In this document: positions 56,569 through 64,000 of the stretch, piece after piece | Position numbering within the stretch: position 1 is the stretch's first letter | Layout of the letters: each line of letters opens with the position of its first letter | NCBI GenBank assembly: GCA_033764435.1 | Contig: JANRIX010000046.1 | Coordinates: 72,253 to 136,252, forward strand | DNA length: 64,000 bases | Direction: 5' to 3' | DNA from: JAEUMY01 sp033764435 | Lineage (GTDB): Bacteria; Pseudomonadota; Gammaproteobacteria; Burkholderiales; Usitatibacteraceae | Program-made: the position numbers and the translations under genes | The notes under the pieces: generated by a model | What the model saw: the letters and a program-made list of their open reading frames with translations, nothing else | What the model was told of the DNA's origin: nothing | Database searches by the model: none

Positions 56569-57639
56569 CTACTTCATCTTCTCCGCCAACTTCCATCCCA
56601 GCGCCGCCACCATGGGCGCCGCCTTGCCCATCTCGATGGCCTGCGCGCTCGACGCCGTGCCATCCACCACACGCTTTGCGATGCCCTGCAGGATGCCCGC
56701 CATGCGGAACAGGTTGTAGGCGAGGTAGAAATCCATGTGTGGAATGCCGGGCCGGCCGGTGCGTTCGCAATACATTTCGGTGTACTTGCGAATATTCGGA
56801 ATACCCAGCTCATCCAGCTTCACACCCGCAAGCCCACGCGCCGGCCCGGGTGGCATGACCCACACCATGCAGTGATAAGCGAAGTCGGCCAGCGGATGAC
56901 CGAGCGTGGACAACTCCCAGTCCAGCACGGCCAACACGCGCGACTCGGTCGGATGCCAGATGAGATTGTCCAGGCGATAGTCGCCATGCACGATGGTGCT
57001 CTCGTCACCGGCGGGAATGTGCGACGGGAGCCAGTCGATGAGCGCATCCATGGCTGGAATCTTTTCCGTTTCGGACGCGCGGTACTGCTTGGTCCAGCGA
57101 GTGATCTGGCGCTCGAAGTAGTTGCCGGGCTTGCCAAACTCGGCAAGGCCGATGGCGGCGTAGTCCACGGAATGCAGCGCCGCGATGACGCGATTCATCT
57201 CTGCGAATATTCGCATGCGCTCATCATTGGAAAATCCGGGCAACGCCGGGTCCCAAAGCACGCGGCCCTCCACGAACTCCATGATGAAGAACGCACGGCC
57301 GATGACCGCTTCGTCGGCGCAAAGCGCGTACATCTTCGCCACCGGTACACCGCTGCCCGCCATCGCCTTCATGACCGCGAACTCGCGCTCGATGGCGTGG
57401 GCGGACGGCAGCAGCTTCGCGGCCGGGCCGGGCTTGGCGCGCATCACGTAGATTCGCGACGGTGTGATGAGCTTGAACGTGGGGTTGGACTGGCCGCCCT
57501 TGAATTGCTCGATGGTGAGCGGGCCGGCGAAGTCTTCAACATTCGCGGCGAGCCAGTGCTCCAGCGCGGGGACATCGAACTTCTGGTTTTCGGCGACCGG
57601 GCGTGTACCCGAGTTTCCCTTGTCCGCATCAGAGGACAT
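56569..57639 (-). CDS. Aminoglycoside-phosphotransferase-fold kinase, ACAD10/11 type
   Basis: A 356-residue kinase of the APH superfamily. It has the catalytic loop HGDYRLDN and the metal motif LDWELSTLGHPLADFAY, plus FKLITPSRIYVMRAKPG at the nucleotide pocket. By family and by the dehydrogenase next to it, it probably phosphorylates the 4-hydroxyl of 4-hydroxyacyl-CoA. This is the reaction of LvaA in Pseudomonas levulinate use and of the ACAD10/11 kinase domain. It is not an antibiotic resistance enzyme. ATG 57639 overlaps the end of the phosphatase gene by 11 bases. The palindrome encodes Arg-Ile-Phe-Ala. Confidence 0.85.
   Translation of the reverse strand: MSSDADKGNSGTRPVAENQKFDVPALEHWLAANVEDFAGPLTIEQFKGGQSNPTFKLITPSRIYVMRAKPGPAAKLLPSAHAIEREFAVMKAMAGSGVPVAKMYALCADEAVIGRAFFIMEFVEGRVLWDPALPGFSNDERMRIFAEMNRVIAALHSVDYAAIGLAEFGKPGNYFERQITRWTKQYRASETEKIPAMDALIDWLPSHIPAGDESTIVHGDYRLDNLIWHPTESRVLAVLDWELSTLGHPLADFAYHCMVWVMPPGPARGLAGVKLDELGIPNIRKYTEMYCERTGRPGIPHMDFYLAYNLFRMAGILQGIAKRVVDGTASSAQAIEMGKAAPMVAALGWKLAEKMK
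56788..56799. repeat. Near-copy of the palindrome (GCGAATATTCGG)
   Basis: One mismatch, at the last base, in the kinase gene. Confidence 0.8.
57203..57214. repeat. GCGAATATTCGC palindrome, copy 21
   Basis: Exact copy in the kinase gene, read as Arg-Ile-Phe-Ala. Confidence 0.97.
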
Positions 57640-58354
57640 GCGTCTTTCCCTTTCTGAATTTCACGTACTGCTCGTACAGCGCTTCCATGGTGGTCTTGCG
57701 CGTGGTGGTATGGAGCTGATCCAAGGGCGCATGATTGATCAGGCGCACCGCCACATCATGCCGACCCGCGCCCACGTCAATAGCGTTGACGCACGCCGGC
57801 GCCTGGGCCAGACCGCCGATGAACTGCCTCTGCCCCGTCAAAAGATACGACAGCACCGCGCGATTGACGCCACCGTGCAACACCAGCAGCACGATGTCCC
57901 ACTCGGCGTCGGCGCGCAGCGCATCCACGCGCGGCATGACGCGATCCATGAGCTCCCCCACCGTCTCGCCGCCCAGAAAGCGCGTATCGAGACTGACCAC
58001 GCCGTCCATGGCGCCGACGAAAGCCTGCTGCAATTCGGCATCGGGAATGTCGGAGAGCTTGCCGCCGCCGATTTCGCGCAGATGATTGTCATGTTGCAAA
58101 GAAATGGATTGCCCGGACGCAGCCAGCACGCGCTCGGCGGTCTCCACCGTCCGCGCCAACCCGCTCACGATCACCCGGTCAAAGCGAATATTCGCATCCG
58201 CAAAGAGCCGACCCGCTGCATCCGCCTGATCGCGCCCCTGCGCATTCAGCGGCACCGTGTCCGGCGGGTGCGGGCGGCCATCGGCATCGAAATAGGTCAC
58301 GCTGCCGTGACGCATGAGGAATATGCGGCGACGGGCCGCGTCCTTGGCGATCAT
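57629..58354 (-). CDS. Histidine phosphatase family protein
   Basis: A 241-residue phosphoglycerate-mutase-fold phosphatase. The phospho-histidine motif is LMRHGSVTY near residue 15, a second Arg lies in SGLARTVETAE, and the other catalytic His is in VLHGGVNRA. The substrate is unknown. It is overlapped by the kinase gene, so it may act on intermediates of the same pathway. ATG 58354 follows GAGG, 10 bases after the transporter stop. The palindrome encodes ANIR. Confidence 0.88.
   Translation of the reverse strand: MIAKDAARRRIFLMRHGSVTYFDADGRPHPPDTVPLNAQGRDQADAAGRLFADANIRFDRVIVSGLARTVETAERVLAASGQSISLQHDNHLREIGGGKLSDIPDAELQQAFVGAMDGVVSLDTRFLGGETVGELMDRVMPRVDALRADAEWDIVLLVLHGGVNRAVLSYLLTGQRQFIGGLAQAPACVNAIDVGAGRHDVAVRLINHAPLDQLHTTTRKTTMEALYEQYVKFRKGKTHVL
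58184..58195. repeat. GCGAATATTCGC palindrome, copy 22
   Basis: Exact copy in the histidine phosphatase gene, read as Ala-Asn-Ile-Arg. Confidence 0.97.
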
Positions 58355-58364
58355 TAACGCAGCC

Positions 58365-59270
58365 TCAATGCATCGCCGCCTGCGCGGCGGCTTCTTCATC
58401 TTTGGTGAGCGGCGGCGCGAACTTGCGCATCACGAACACGAACGCGATCCCGCTCACATACATCAGCACGCCATAGATGGCGCCCGGCAGGCTCATCACG
58501 TCGTCCTTGAGGATCGAGGACGCAATGACGATGGCCAGCGTCCCGTTCTGGACCGAGGACTCGATGGCGACGGTGGCCGCCTGACGGATGTCCACGCCAA
58601 TCAGCTTCGACAGACCGAAGCCGATGGCGAGCATGGTGAGATTGATGGAGAACACCAGCGGTGCCAACGTGAAGGTGTGTTCCTTGAAGAGCGCCCAGTT
58701 CTTGGCGATGGCCGCGGCAATGATGAGCACGAAAATGATGGTGGCCAGCGTGCTCATGGGCTTGTGGAAACGGATTGCGAACGCGGTCGCCTTGGCCCGC
58801 AACAGCATGCCCAGCGCCACCGGGATGGCCAGGATCACGAAGATGGGCGCGATGACCTGCCCTGCCGGAACCTTGACCTCGCGCGCGGCACCGAGGAAGT
58901 AATCCAGGGACCAGCCGAGAATCAAGGGTACGGTGAGGATGGACGCGATGCTCGCCACCGCCGTGAACGAGAGCGCCAGTGCGACATCGCCCCGGGCGTA
59001 ATAGGTCAGCAGGTTGGACGTGGTGCCCGTGGGACAGGCCGCGATGATCATGAAGCCCACCGCCAGCGCGCCGGTGACACCCCAGAGCTTCACCACGAGG
59101 AAACCCACCAGCGGCAGCAGGATGAAGTGGCACAGCGTGCCGACCGCAAACGCCTTCGGGTACTTGAACACGCGACGGAAGTCGGTCGGTGTGAGCCCGA
59201 CGCCGAGCGTGAACATGATGAATGCCAGGCCCAGCGGCAGCAGCACGGATGAAACGATGTCGCCCTGCAT
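58365..59270 (-). CDS. BASS family sodium-dependent transporter
   Basis: A 301-residue polytopic membrane protein with nine to ten hydrophobic segments, of the bile acid:sodium symporter type. FMLG-like FTLGVGLTPTDFRRVFKYPK starts it, and ACPTGTTSNLLTYYARGDVALAL and SSVQNGTLAIVIA are the two crossover motifs. The substrate is probably an organic carboxylate, which would fit the acyl-CoA genes downstream. Confidence 0.9.
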   Translation of the reverse strand: MQGDIVSSVLLPLGLAFIMFTLGVGLTPTDFRRVFKYPKAFAVGTLCHFILLPLVGFLVVKLWGVTGALAVGFMIIAACPTGTTSNLLTYYARGDVALALSFTAVASIASILTVPLILGWSLDYFLGAAREVKVPAGQVIAPIFVILAIPVALGMLLRAKATAFAIRFHKPMSTLATIIFVLIIAAAIAKNWALFKEHTFTLAPLVFSINLTMLAIGFGLSKLIGVDIRQAATVAIESSVQNGTLAIVIASSILKDDVMSLPGAIYGVLMYVSGIAFVFVMRKFAPPLTKDEEAAAQAAMH

Positions 59271-59299
59271 GGGGTCTCCTCCCGGTCGCGTCTTGTTGT

Positions 59300-60088
59300 T
59301 TATGACTTGTAGTCTGGCGCAATCCTGTCCAGCTTGCGCAGCAGCGCGGGCCAGGCGATCTGCCCGCCCAGCCCCTTGGTGCCGGCCGCCATCTGCGCCA
59401 CCGCGCCATCCAGAATCGGCTGGGGAACGCGGATGAGTTCACCACCGGTGCTCTGGGCGCGGATCTGGATGTTGCACGTGGTCTCGAAGATGTACATGTA
59501 GAGGAACGCATCGGCAATCGACTCGCCCACCGTGAGCAGCCCGTGGCTCTTCAGCATCAGGAAGTGCTTGTTACCAATGTCGCGGACGAGGCGCGGCTTC
59601 TCGTCGTCATTCAGGGCCACGCCCTCGTAGTCGTGATACGCGAGGCTCGCCAGCACGAAAATGCTCTGCTGCGAGATGGGCAGCACGCCACTCTTTTGCG
59701 CCGCCACCGCGACGCCATTCGCCGTGTGCGTGTGCAGCACGCATTTGGCATCCGCGCGCGCGGCATGGATGGCGCTGTGGATGACGAAGCCGGCCGGGTT
59801 CACCGGATAGGGACTGTCGTCCAGCTTGTTGCCGGCCAGATCGATCTTCACCAGACTGGATGCGGTGATCTCGTCGAACAGCATGCCGTAGGGATTGATG
59901 AGGAACTGGTTGTCCGTGCCCGGGATCTTGGCCGTGACATGGGTGAAGACGAGGTCGGTCCAGCCGTAAAGCGCGACCAGCCGGTAGCACGCGGCGAGGT
60001 CGACGCGGGTCTGCCACTCCTCGGGCGAAAAATTGGTCTGCTTGGACGAGGTGGCGGCCACGATGGCAGCCTGGGTCGCAGGATTCAT
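59300..60088 (-). CDS. Class II aldolase/adducin family protein
   Basis: A 262-residue zinc-dependent aldolase-fold protein. Metal ligands are the two His of HTHTANG, with a further His in KSHGLLTVG, and TDLVFTHVTAKIPG is the substrate loop. The real reaction may be aldol cleavage or epimerisation and cannot be told from sequence. ATG 60088 has a strong AAGGAGGAAGC site. It heads the minus-strand cluster that runs to fadD. Confidence 0.88.
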   Translation of the reverse strand: MNPATQAAIVAATSSKQTNFSPEEWQTRVDLAACYRLVALYGWTDLVFTHVTAKIPGTDNQFLINPYGMLFDEITASSLVKIDLAGNKLDDSPYPVNPAGFVIHSAIHAARADAKCVLHTHTANGVAVAAQKSGVLPISQQSIFVLASLAYHDYEGVALNDDEKPRLVRDIGNKHFLMLKSHGLLTVGESIADAFLYMYIFETTCNIQIRAQSTGGELIRVPQPILDGAVAQMAAGTKGLGGQIAWPALLRKLDRIAPDYKS

Positions 60089-60201
60089 GCTTCCTCCTTG
60101 AAGTTTCTTGGGAATTCTTGCGGTTATATTGGCGGTTTCTAATGGATTGTGCAGGCCACGCGCGACCACCTTGCATACCACTTGGCGACCAACCTGCAGT
60201 C

Positions 60202-60215
60202 TTGAGCCAGATCAA
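60202..60215. promoter_or_regulatory. FNR/CRP-like box between the aldolase and crp genes
   Basis: TTGAG-CCAG-ATCAA differs from the FNR/ANR consensus TTGAT-N4-ATCAA by one base. It is centred about 120 bases from the aldolase start and 100 from the regulator start. Confidence 0.5.
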
Positions 60216-60227
60216 TATAACGTTGGT

Positions 60228-60257
60228 TATACTTGCAGTCTGTCACCTACGTGACAG
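60228..60257 (+). promoter_or_regulatory. crp-family gene promoter with dyad operator
   Basis: TATACT (60228-60233) is a good -10. A perfect dyad CTGTCAC-CTAC-GTGACAG (60240-60257) covers the expected transcription start, a position typical of autorepression. Confidence 0.5.
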
Positions 60258-60309
60258 GATGCATTCCAACCACTCGGCACACACAACAACAAAACTCCGG
60301 AACGAGAGT

Positions 60310-61044
60310 ATGGCAACCCTGAATCCCGCTCAAATCGCAATCCTGCAAAGCGACATCTGGTTCTCCGGACTGCCCGGACCCGTGCGCGCGGCCATCATCG
60401 CCGCAGCCCAGCTGAAGCAGCTGTCCGATGGCGAATATTCGCACCGCAAGGATCGGCCCGGCGATGGCTGGATGGGCATTCTCTCCGGCGCGATCAAGAT
60501 CTGCGCGACGGCGCCCGATGGCAAGCAGACGGCGCTGGCATTCCTGGAACCCGGCACGTGGTTCGGCGAGATCTCGCTCTTCGACGGCCTGCCGCGCACC
60601 CACGACGGCATCGCCCACGGCCCGACCGAATTGCTGCTCGTGCCCAATCACGAATTCCGCGAGTTGTTGAAGCAGTTCCCCGAGCTGCCGCTGCACTTCC
60701 TCAAGCTGCAGGCTTCGCGCCTGCGCCTGCTTTTTGCGGCGATGGAAGACGTCAACGTTCTGCCGCTCCCCGCACGTCTGGCCAAGCAACTGGTGAATCT
60801 CTCCCATGCCTACGGCGTGAAGGAAGAGGACGGCGTGCGCATCAACCTGCATCTGCCGCAGGAAGATCTGGCCCAGCTGCTGGGCTCGTCGCGCCAGCGC
60901 GTCAACGTGCTGCTCTCCGACTGGGTGCGCCAGGGCTGGGTGTCGGTGCGCTATGGCGGCGTCACGTTGCACGACGAAGTGCCGCTGAAGCGCATCGCCG
61001 CGGGAGAGGCCGCACCGGTCGCCGCGGTCGCCACGACGTACTGA
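60310..61044 (+). CDS. Crp/Fnr family transcriptional regulator
   Basis: A 244-residue regulator with a cyclic-nucleotide-binding-type beta-barrel (WMGILSGAIKICA, FLEPGTWFGEISLFDG) and a winged helix-turn-helix with recognition helix SSRQRVNVLLSDW. It lacks the cysteine cluster of FNR, so it is not an iron-sulfur oxygen sensor. ATG 60310 follows GAACGAGAG. The palindrome encodes Glu-Tyr-Ser in SDGEYSHRK, a surface turn of the barrel. Confidence 0.9.
   Translation: MATLNPAQIAILQSDIWFSGLPGPVRAAIIAAAQLKQLSDGEYSHRKDRPGDGWMGILSGAIKICATAPDGKQTALAFLEPGTWFGEISLFDGLPRTHDGIAHGPTELLLVPNHEFRELLKQFPELPLHFLKLQASRLRLLFAAMEDVNVLPLPARLAKQLVNLSHAYGVKEEDGVRINLHLPQEDLAQLLGSSRQRVNVLLSDWVRQGWVSVRYGGVTLHDEVPLKRIAAGEAAPVAAVATTY
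60431..60442. repeat. GCGAATATTCGC palindrome, copy 23
   Basis: Exact copy in the Crp/Fnr gene, read as Glu-Tyr-Ser. Confidence 0.97.
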
Positions 61045-61093
61045 CGAGCCCGTCCCTCGCAGGCCGGGGCGCCGTCCAGCCTTCAACCAGCCT

Positions 61094-62611
61094 TCAACCT
61101 GTCGCGGACAGGGCGTCGCGCAAGGCCGTCTTCAACACCTTTCCATACGCATTCTTGGGCAGCGCTGCCAGGAACCGGTAGTGCTTCGGCCGCTTGAAGC
61201 GGGCGATGTGCGCAAGGCAGTGGGCGTCCAGCGCCGCAGAGTCGGCAAAGCCCGTCCGCCCCACCACGCAGGCCACGACGACCTCGCCCCACTCGGCATC
61301 GGGTTGCCCGATCACCGCCACCTCGGCCACACCGGGATGGGTGAGCAGGACCTCCTCCACCTCGCGCGGATAGATGTTCGAGCCCCCTGAAATGATCAGG
61401 TCCTTGCTGCGGTCCTTGAGCGTCAGGAAGCCTTCCTCATCAAAGCTGCCCATGTCGCCGGTGTGGAGCCAGCCGTCCTTCAGCGTTGTCTGGGTGGCTT
61501 GCGGGTTTTGCCAGTATCCCGCCATGACGGTGGCGCCGCGCACACAGATCTCGCCCACCTCGCCGTCTGGCAGGCGCTGGTAGGCAGTGTCGCGGATCTC
61601 GACCTCCACGCCCCTGAACGGCACGCCCACCGAGGCCAGTCGCTCGCGAAAGCGCGGATGCGCCGCATCACTCAGGACGGCCTTGGTGCAGACGGTGATG
61701 GTCATCGGCGTCTCGCCCTGACCATAGATCTGCGCGAGTTTCCCCGGCATGCGGGCGAGCGCCGCCTCGGCGTCCGCGACGTACATCGGCCCACCGCCGT
61801 ACACCAGGGTCTTCAGCCCCGCCAGCGCGCGCGGCGTCCAGCCGTCGTGCTGCACGAGGCGCTTCACGATGGTGGGTGCGGCGAACAGGGCCACGCCCCG
61901 ATGCGCGGCAAAGAGCGCGATGATCTCGGCCTCGTCAACGCCGCCGGACTCGGGAACGACCTGCGCGGCGCCCGCCAGGAGATGCGGCAACGCATACAGC
62001 CCCGAGCCATGCGACAGCGGCGCCGCATGCAGGATGCAGTCGCCCGGTGCCACGGAATCAACCTGGGACAGATAGTGCTCACTCATCGCCGCGAGGTTGC
62101 CGTGGGTCAGCATGGCGCCCTTGGGCCGGCCGGTGGTGCCGCTGGTGTAGAAAAGCCAGGCCAGATCATCGGCCGCTTGGACCGCGATCTCCGCTGGCGG
62201 GTGTGTCAGCGCTTGCGAATATTCGCGTGCACCCAGGGTGACGACCCGGATGTCTACCGGCAAACCTTCCCGCCGGCCCGCCCAGTCCCCGTCGGTGAAG
62301 ACGAGCCGCGCGCCGGATTGCTCCACGATGTAGGCAACCTCGCGCGGATGCAGCTTGGCGTTAACCGGCACGGCAACGAGGCCGGCCCACCAGATGGCGA
62401 AGAGCGCCTCCAGATAGGACGGACTATTGGCAGCGAGCAGCACGACACGGACCCCGGCTTGCAGCCCGGCGGCGCCAAACCACCCGGCCAACGCCGCCAC
62501 CCGACGCGCCAGGGTGGCGTAGTCCGCGTGCAGGCGCGTACCATTGATCAACGCAGGGGTGTCCGGATTCAGCAGTCCGTTGCGTTTTAGCCAAAGTGCG
62601 CAGTTCATCAT
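61094..62611 (-). CDS. AMP-dependent acyl-CoA ligase
   Basis: A 505-residue member of the ANL superfamily: P-loop YTSGTTGRPKGAML, GQGETPMTI, DGWLHTGDMGSFDEEGF and the C-terminal lysine in NAYGKVLKTALRD. The relatives are fatty-acid or aryl-CoA ligases, and the acyl group is not determined. Two adjacent ATGs (62611, 62608) are possible starts, and the frame further upstream begins with TTG. It is convergent with the regulator gene. The palindrome encodes Glu-Tyr-Ser. Confidence 0.9.
   Translation of the reverse strand: MMNCALWLKRNGLLNPDTPALINGTRLHADYATLARRVAALAGWFGAAGLQAGVRVVLLAANSPSYLEALFAIWWAGLVAVPVNAKLHPREVAYIVEQSGARLVFTDGDWAGRREGLPVDIRVVTLGAREYSQALTHPPAEIAVQAADDLAWLFYTSGTTGRPKGAMLTHGNLAAMSEHYLSQVDSVAPGDCILHAAPLSHGSGLYALPHLLAGAAQVVPESGGVDEAEIIALFAAHRGVALFAAPTIVKRLVQHDGWTPRALAGLKTLVYGGGPMYVADAEAALARMPGKLAQIYGQGETPMTITVCTKAVLSDAAHPRFRERLASVGVPFRGVEVEIRDTAYQRLPDGEVGEICVRGATVMAGYWQNPQATQTTLKDGWLHTGDMGSFDEEGFLTLKDRSKDLIISGGSNIYPREVEEVLLTHPGVAEVAVIGQPDAEWGEVVVACVVGRTGFADSAALDAHCLAHIARFKRPKHYRFLAALPKNAYGKVLKTALRDALSATG
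62215..62226. repeat. GCGAATATTCGC palindrome, copy 24
   Basis: Exact copy in the acyl-CoA ligase gene, read as Glu-Tyr-Ser. Confidence 0.97.
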
Positions 62612-62785
62612 CAGGTCTTGGGGTGGTTCTCGACTCAAACCTACCTGAAAATGCGCGGCTTGGCCCTAGCGCCTGCACGCTCTGGTTGCATAGGGGTTTC
62701 ACTGATTCCTGCGTCGCAGCGGCCATTGACGCATCCGTTGGCAAAGAGCGCTCGTAGAGGCTCCATACCGAAAACTGGAGGTCCC

Positions 62786-63664
62786 ATGGGTATCCGTCTC
62801 AAATTCAACATTGTCTTGCTCCTGGTCTTCGCGGCCGGAATGGGCGTGTCGGCATACGTGTCGCATCGGCTGCTGCAGGACAACGCCAAGCAGGAAGTCT
62901 TGCGCAATGCCGGCCTCATGATGGAGGCGGCGCTGGCCATTCGCGGCTATACGGTCAAGCAGGTGAAGCCTCACCTGGAACCCCAGTTGATTGAGACCTT
63001 CCTGCCGCAATCAGTACCGGCGTTCGCGGCCACGGAAACCTTCAATTCCCTGCGCTCGACTCATCCGGAATTTGCCTACAAGGAAGCCACGCTGAATCCC
63101 ACCAACCCGCGCAACCGCGCCGTGGAGTGGGAGGCCGATGTGGTCAACAGCTTCCGCAACAATCCCGCGCTGAAGGAAGTGACCGGCGAACGCGTCACGC
63201 CCACGGGTGGCCAGCTTTACCTCGCCCGCCCCATCCAGATCAAGGACCCGGCCTGCCTCGCCTGCCACAGCGTGCCGGCTGCGGCGCCGGCGTCAATGTT
63301 GAAGCTCTACGGCGAGAACAACGGCTTCGGCTGGAAGCACCAGGAAATCATCGGCGCACAGGTCGTGTCGGTGCCGATGGATGTGCCGATCAAGAACGCC
63401 AACCGCGCCTTCACGACCTTCATGAGCTCGCTCGCCGCCATCTTCGCCGTGACCTTCGTGGTGCTGAACATCATGCTGTCGTTCATGATCATCCGGCCCA
63501 TCTCGAAGATGTCCGAGGCGGCGGACAAGATCTCCACCGGCGACTTCGACGTGCCCGAGTTCAAGGAAGGCGGAGGGGACGAGGTGGCCGTGCTGGGCGG
63601 CGCCTTCAACCGCATGCGTCGCAGCCTGGACAAGGCCATGCAGATGATCGACCGCGGCGAGTGA
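62786..63664 (+). CDS. Haem-binding HAMP sensor (DUF3365/Tll0287-like)
   Basis: A 292-residue membrane protein. Helix 1 (residues 7-27) leads into a periplasmic Tll0287-like domain with a c-type haem motif CLACH (157-161), in VFRN-like context DPACLACHSVP. Helix 2 (about 208-232) and a HAMP domain (about 232-285, MSEAADKISTGDFDVPEF) complete it. It has no kinase or methyl-accepting part, so it probably signals through a partner. The next gene, 25 bases on, is a Ser/Thr kinase. ATG 62786 follows GGAG. Confidence 0.9.
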   Translation: MGIRLKFNIVLLLVFAAGMGVSAYVSHRLLQDNAKQEVLRNAGLMMEAALAIRGYTVKQVKPHLEPQLIETFLPQSVPAFAATETFNSLRSTHPEFAYKEATLNPTNPRNRAVEWEADVVNSFRNNPALKEVTGERVTPTGGQLYLARPIQIKDPACLACHSVPAAAPASMLKLYGENNGFGWKHQEIIGAQVVSVPMDVPIKNANRAFTTFMSSLAAIFAVTFVVLNIMLSFMIIRPISKMSEAADKISTGDFDVPEFKEGGGDEVAVLGGAFNRMRRSLDKAMQMIDRGE

Positions 63665-63689
63665 ACCCGGCCTGCGAGGCGATGCCGAC

Positions 63690-64000
63690 ATGAGTGTGGA
63701 CGTGAACACCGGGGACAGCGAATCGGGTGATGTGCCCAGGACTTCGGACGTGGCGGCGCTCGAGCCCGGCCAGGCCGTCTACGAATACCGCATCGACAGG
63801 GTGCTGGGCGGCGGCGGTTTCGGCATCACCTACCTGGCGCAGGACGTGAACCTGCAGCTGCCCGTGGCCATCAAGGAGTACTTCCCGGCCAATGTGGCGG
63901 TGCGCGCCGAGGACCGAACGGTGCGCGTGCGATCGGAGGAAGGCAGCGAGCGCTTCAACTGGGGCCTGGACCGTTTCGTCGACGAGGCCCGCGCCCTGGC
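63690..64000 (+). CDS. Serine/threonine protein kinase, 3' end missing
   Basis: It is cut by the window edge after about 103 codons. After an acidic leader of about 24 residues, the kinase Gly-rich loop GGGGFGITYL and the catalytic Lys in VAIKEYFPANV are intact. EYFP after the lysine is typical of one bacterial Hanks-type kinase group. ATG 63690 is one of two nearby starts. The upstream gene codes for a haem sensor with HAMP but no output domain, which suggests this kinase is its effector. Confidence 0.85.
   Translation, partial: MSVDVNTGDSESGDVPRTSDVAALEPGQAVYEYRIDRVLGGGGFGITYLAQDVNLQLPVAIKEYFPANVAVRAEDRTVRVRSEEGSERFNWGLDRFVDEARAL

Noticed and set aside
56569..57639. Aminoglycoside resistance gene
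   Set aside because: The fold is shared, but the neighbours and the subfamily features point to the ACAD10/11-type kinase.
60310..61044. FNR oxygen regulator
   Set aside because: It lacks the N-terminal cysteine cluster; only one Cys is present near the barrel.

Overview
The window is about 64 kb of GC-rich bacterial chromosome. I see no tRNA, rRNA, CRISPR array, insertion sequence or phage gene. Gene content and order point to a betaproteobacterium: a glnD-map divergence from rpsB-tsf-pyrH-frr-uppS-cdsA-dxr-rseP-bamA-skp-lpxD-fabZ-lpxA-lpxB-rnhB, an smc-zipA-ligA block, and ppsA divergent from its regulator ppsR. I cannot name a genus from sequence alone.

Layout. 1-5232 (minus): a FecR-domain protein cut by the window edge, an acetoacetyl-CoA synthetase, a single-chain 3-oxoacid CoA-transferase (acetoacetate activation), an acetyltransferase and a DUF2199 protein. 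5238-8614: PEP synthase divergent from ppsR. 8838-11118 (plus): a GDSL-esterase autotransporter with a strong terminator, and a small DUF2007/zinc-ribbon protein. 11168-30479 (minus): one nearly unbroken run from rpsB to a patatin-type Vd autotransporter, covering translation factors, UMP kinase, isoprenoid and phospholipid synthesis, outer-membrane assembly, lipid A and RNA modification, with many 4-base start/stop overlaps. 30780-34211 (plus): map and glnD. 34224-46839 (minus): a membrane protein, an interrupted peptide deformylase, methylthioinosine phosphorylase, a diguanylate cyclase, hpt, galU, ligA, an unknown gene, zipA and smc. 46953-53169 (mostly plus): queF, an O-methyltransferase, DinB (minus), dapD, pilU, two tandem DUF962 proteins, prmB and a small membrane protein. 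53490-60088 (minus): an acyl-CoA catabolism cluster (fadD, acyl-CoA dehydrogenase, APH-type kinase, histidine phosphatase, BASS transporter, class II aldolase). 60310-64000: a Crp/Fnr regulator, another acyl-CoA ligase, a haem-binding HAMP sensor and the start of a Ser/Thr kinase.

The most striking signal is not a gene. The exact 12-bp palindrome GCGAATATTCGC occurs 24 times in 64 kb, where chance predicts a few thousandths of a copy. Twenty-one copies lie inside genes, in all three reading frames (Ala-Asn-Ile-Arg, Glu-Tyr-Ser, Arg-Ile-Phe-Ala), and three are intergenic. It behaves like the HIP1 palindrome of cyanobacteria but has a different sequence. Other points of interest are a peptide deformylase gene broken by one in-frame TGA, a translational-switch-like leader before rpsB, competing hairpins between tsf and pyrH, a fused CoA-transferase, and a kinase/dehydrogenase cluster resembling 4-hydroxyacid catabolism.
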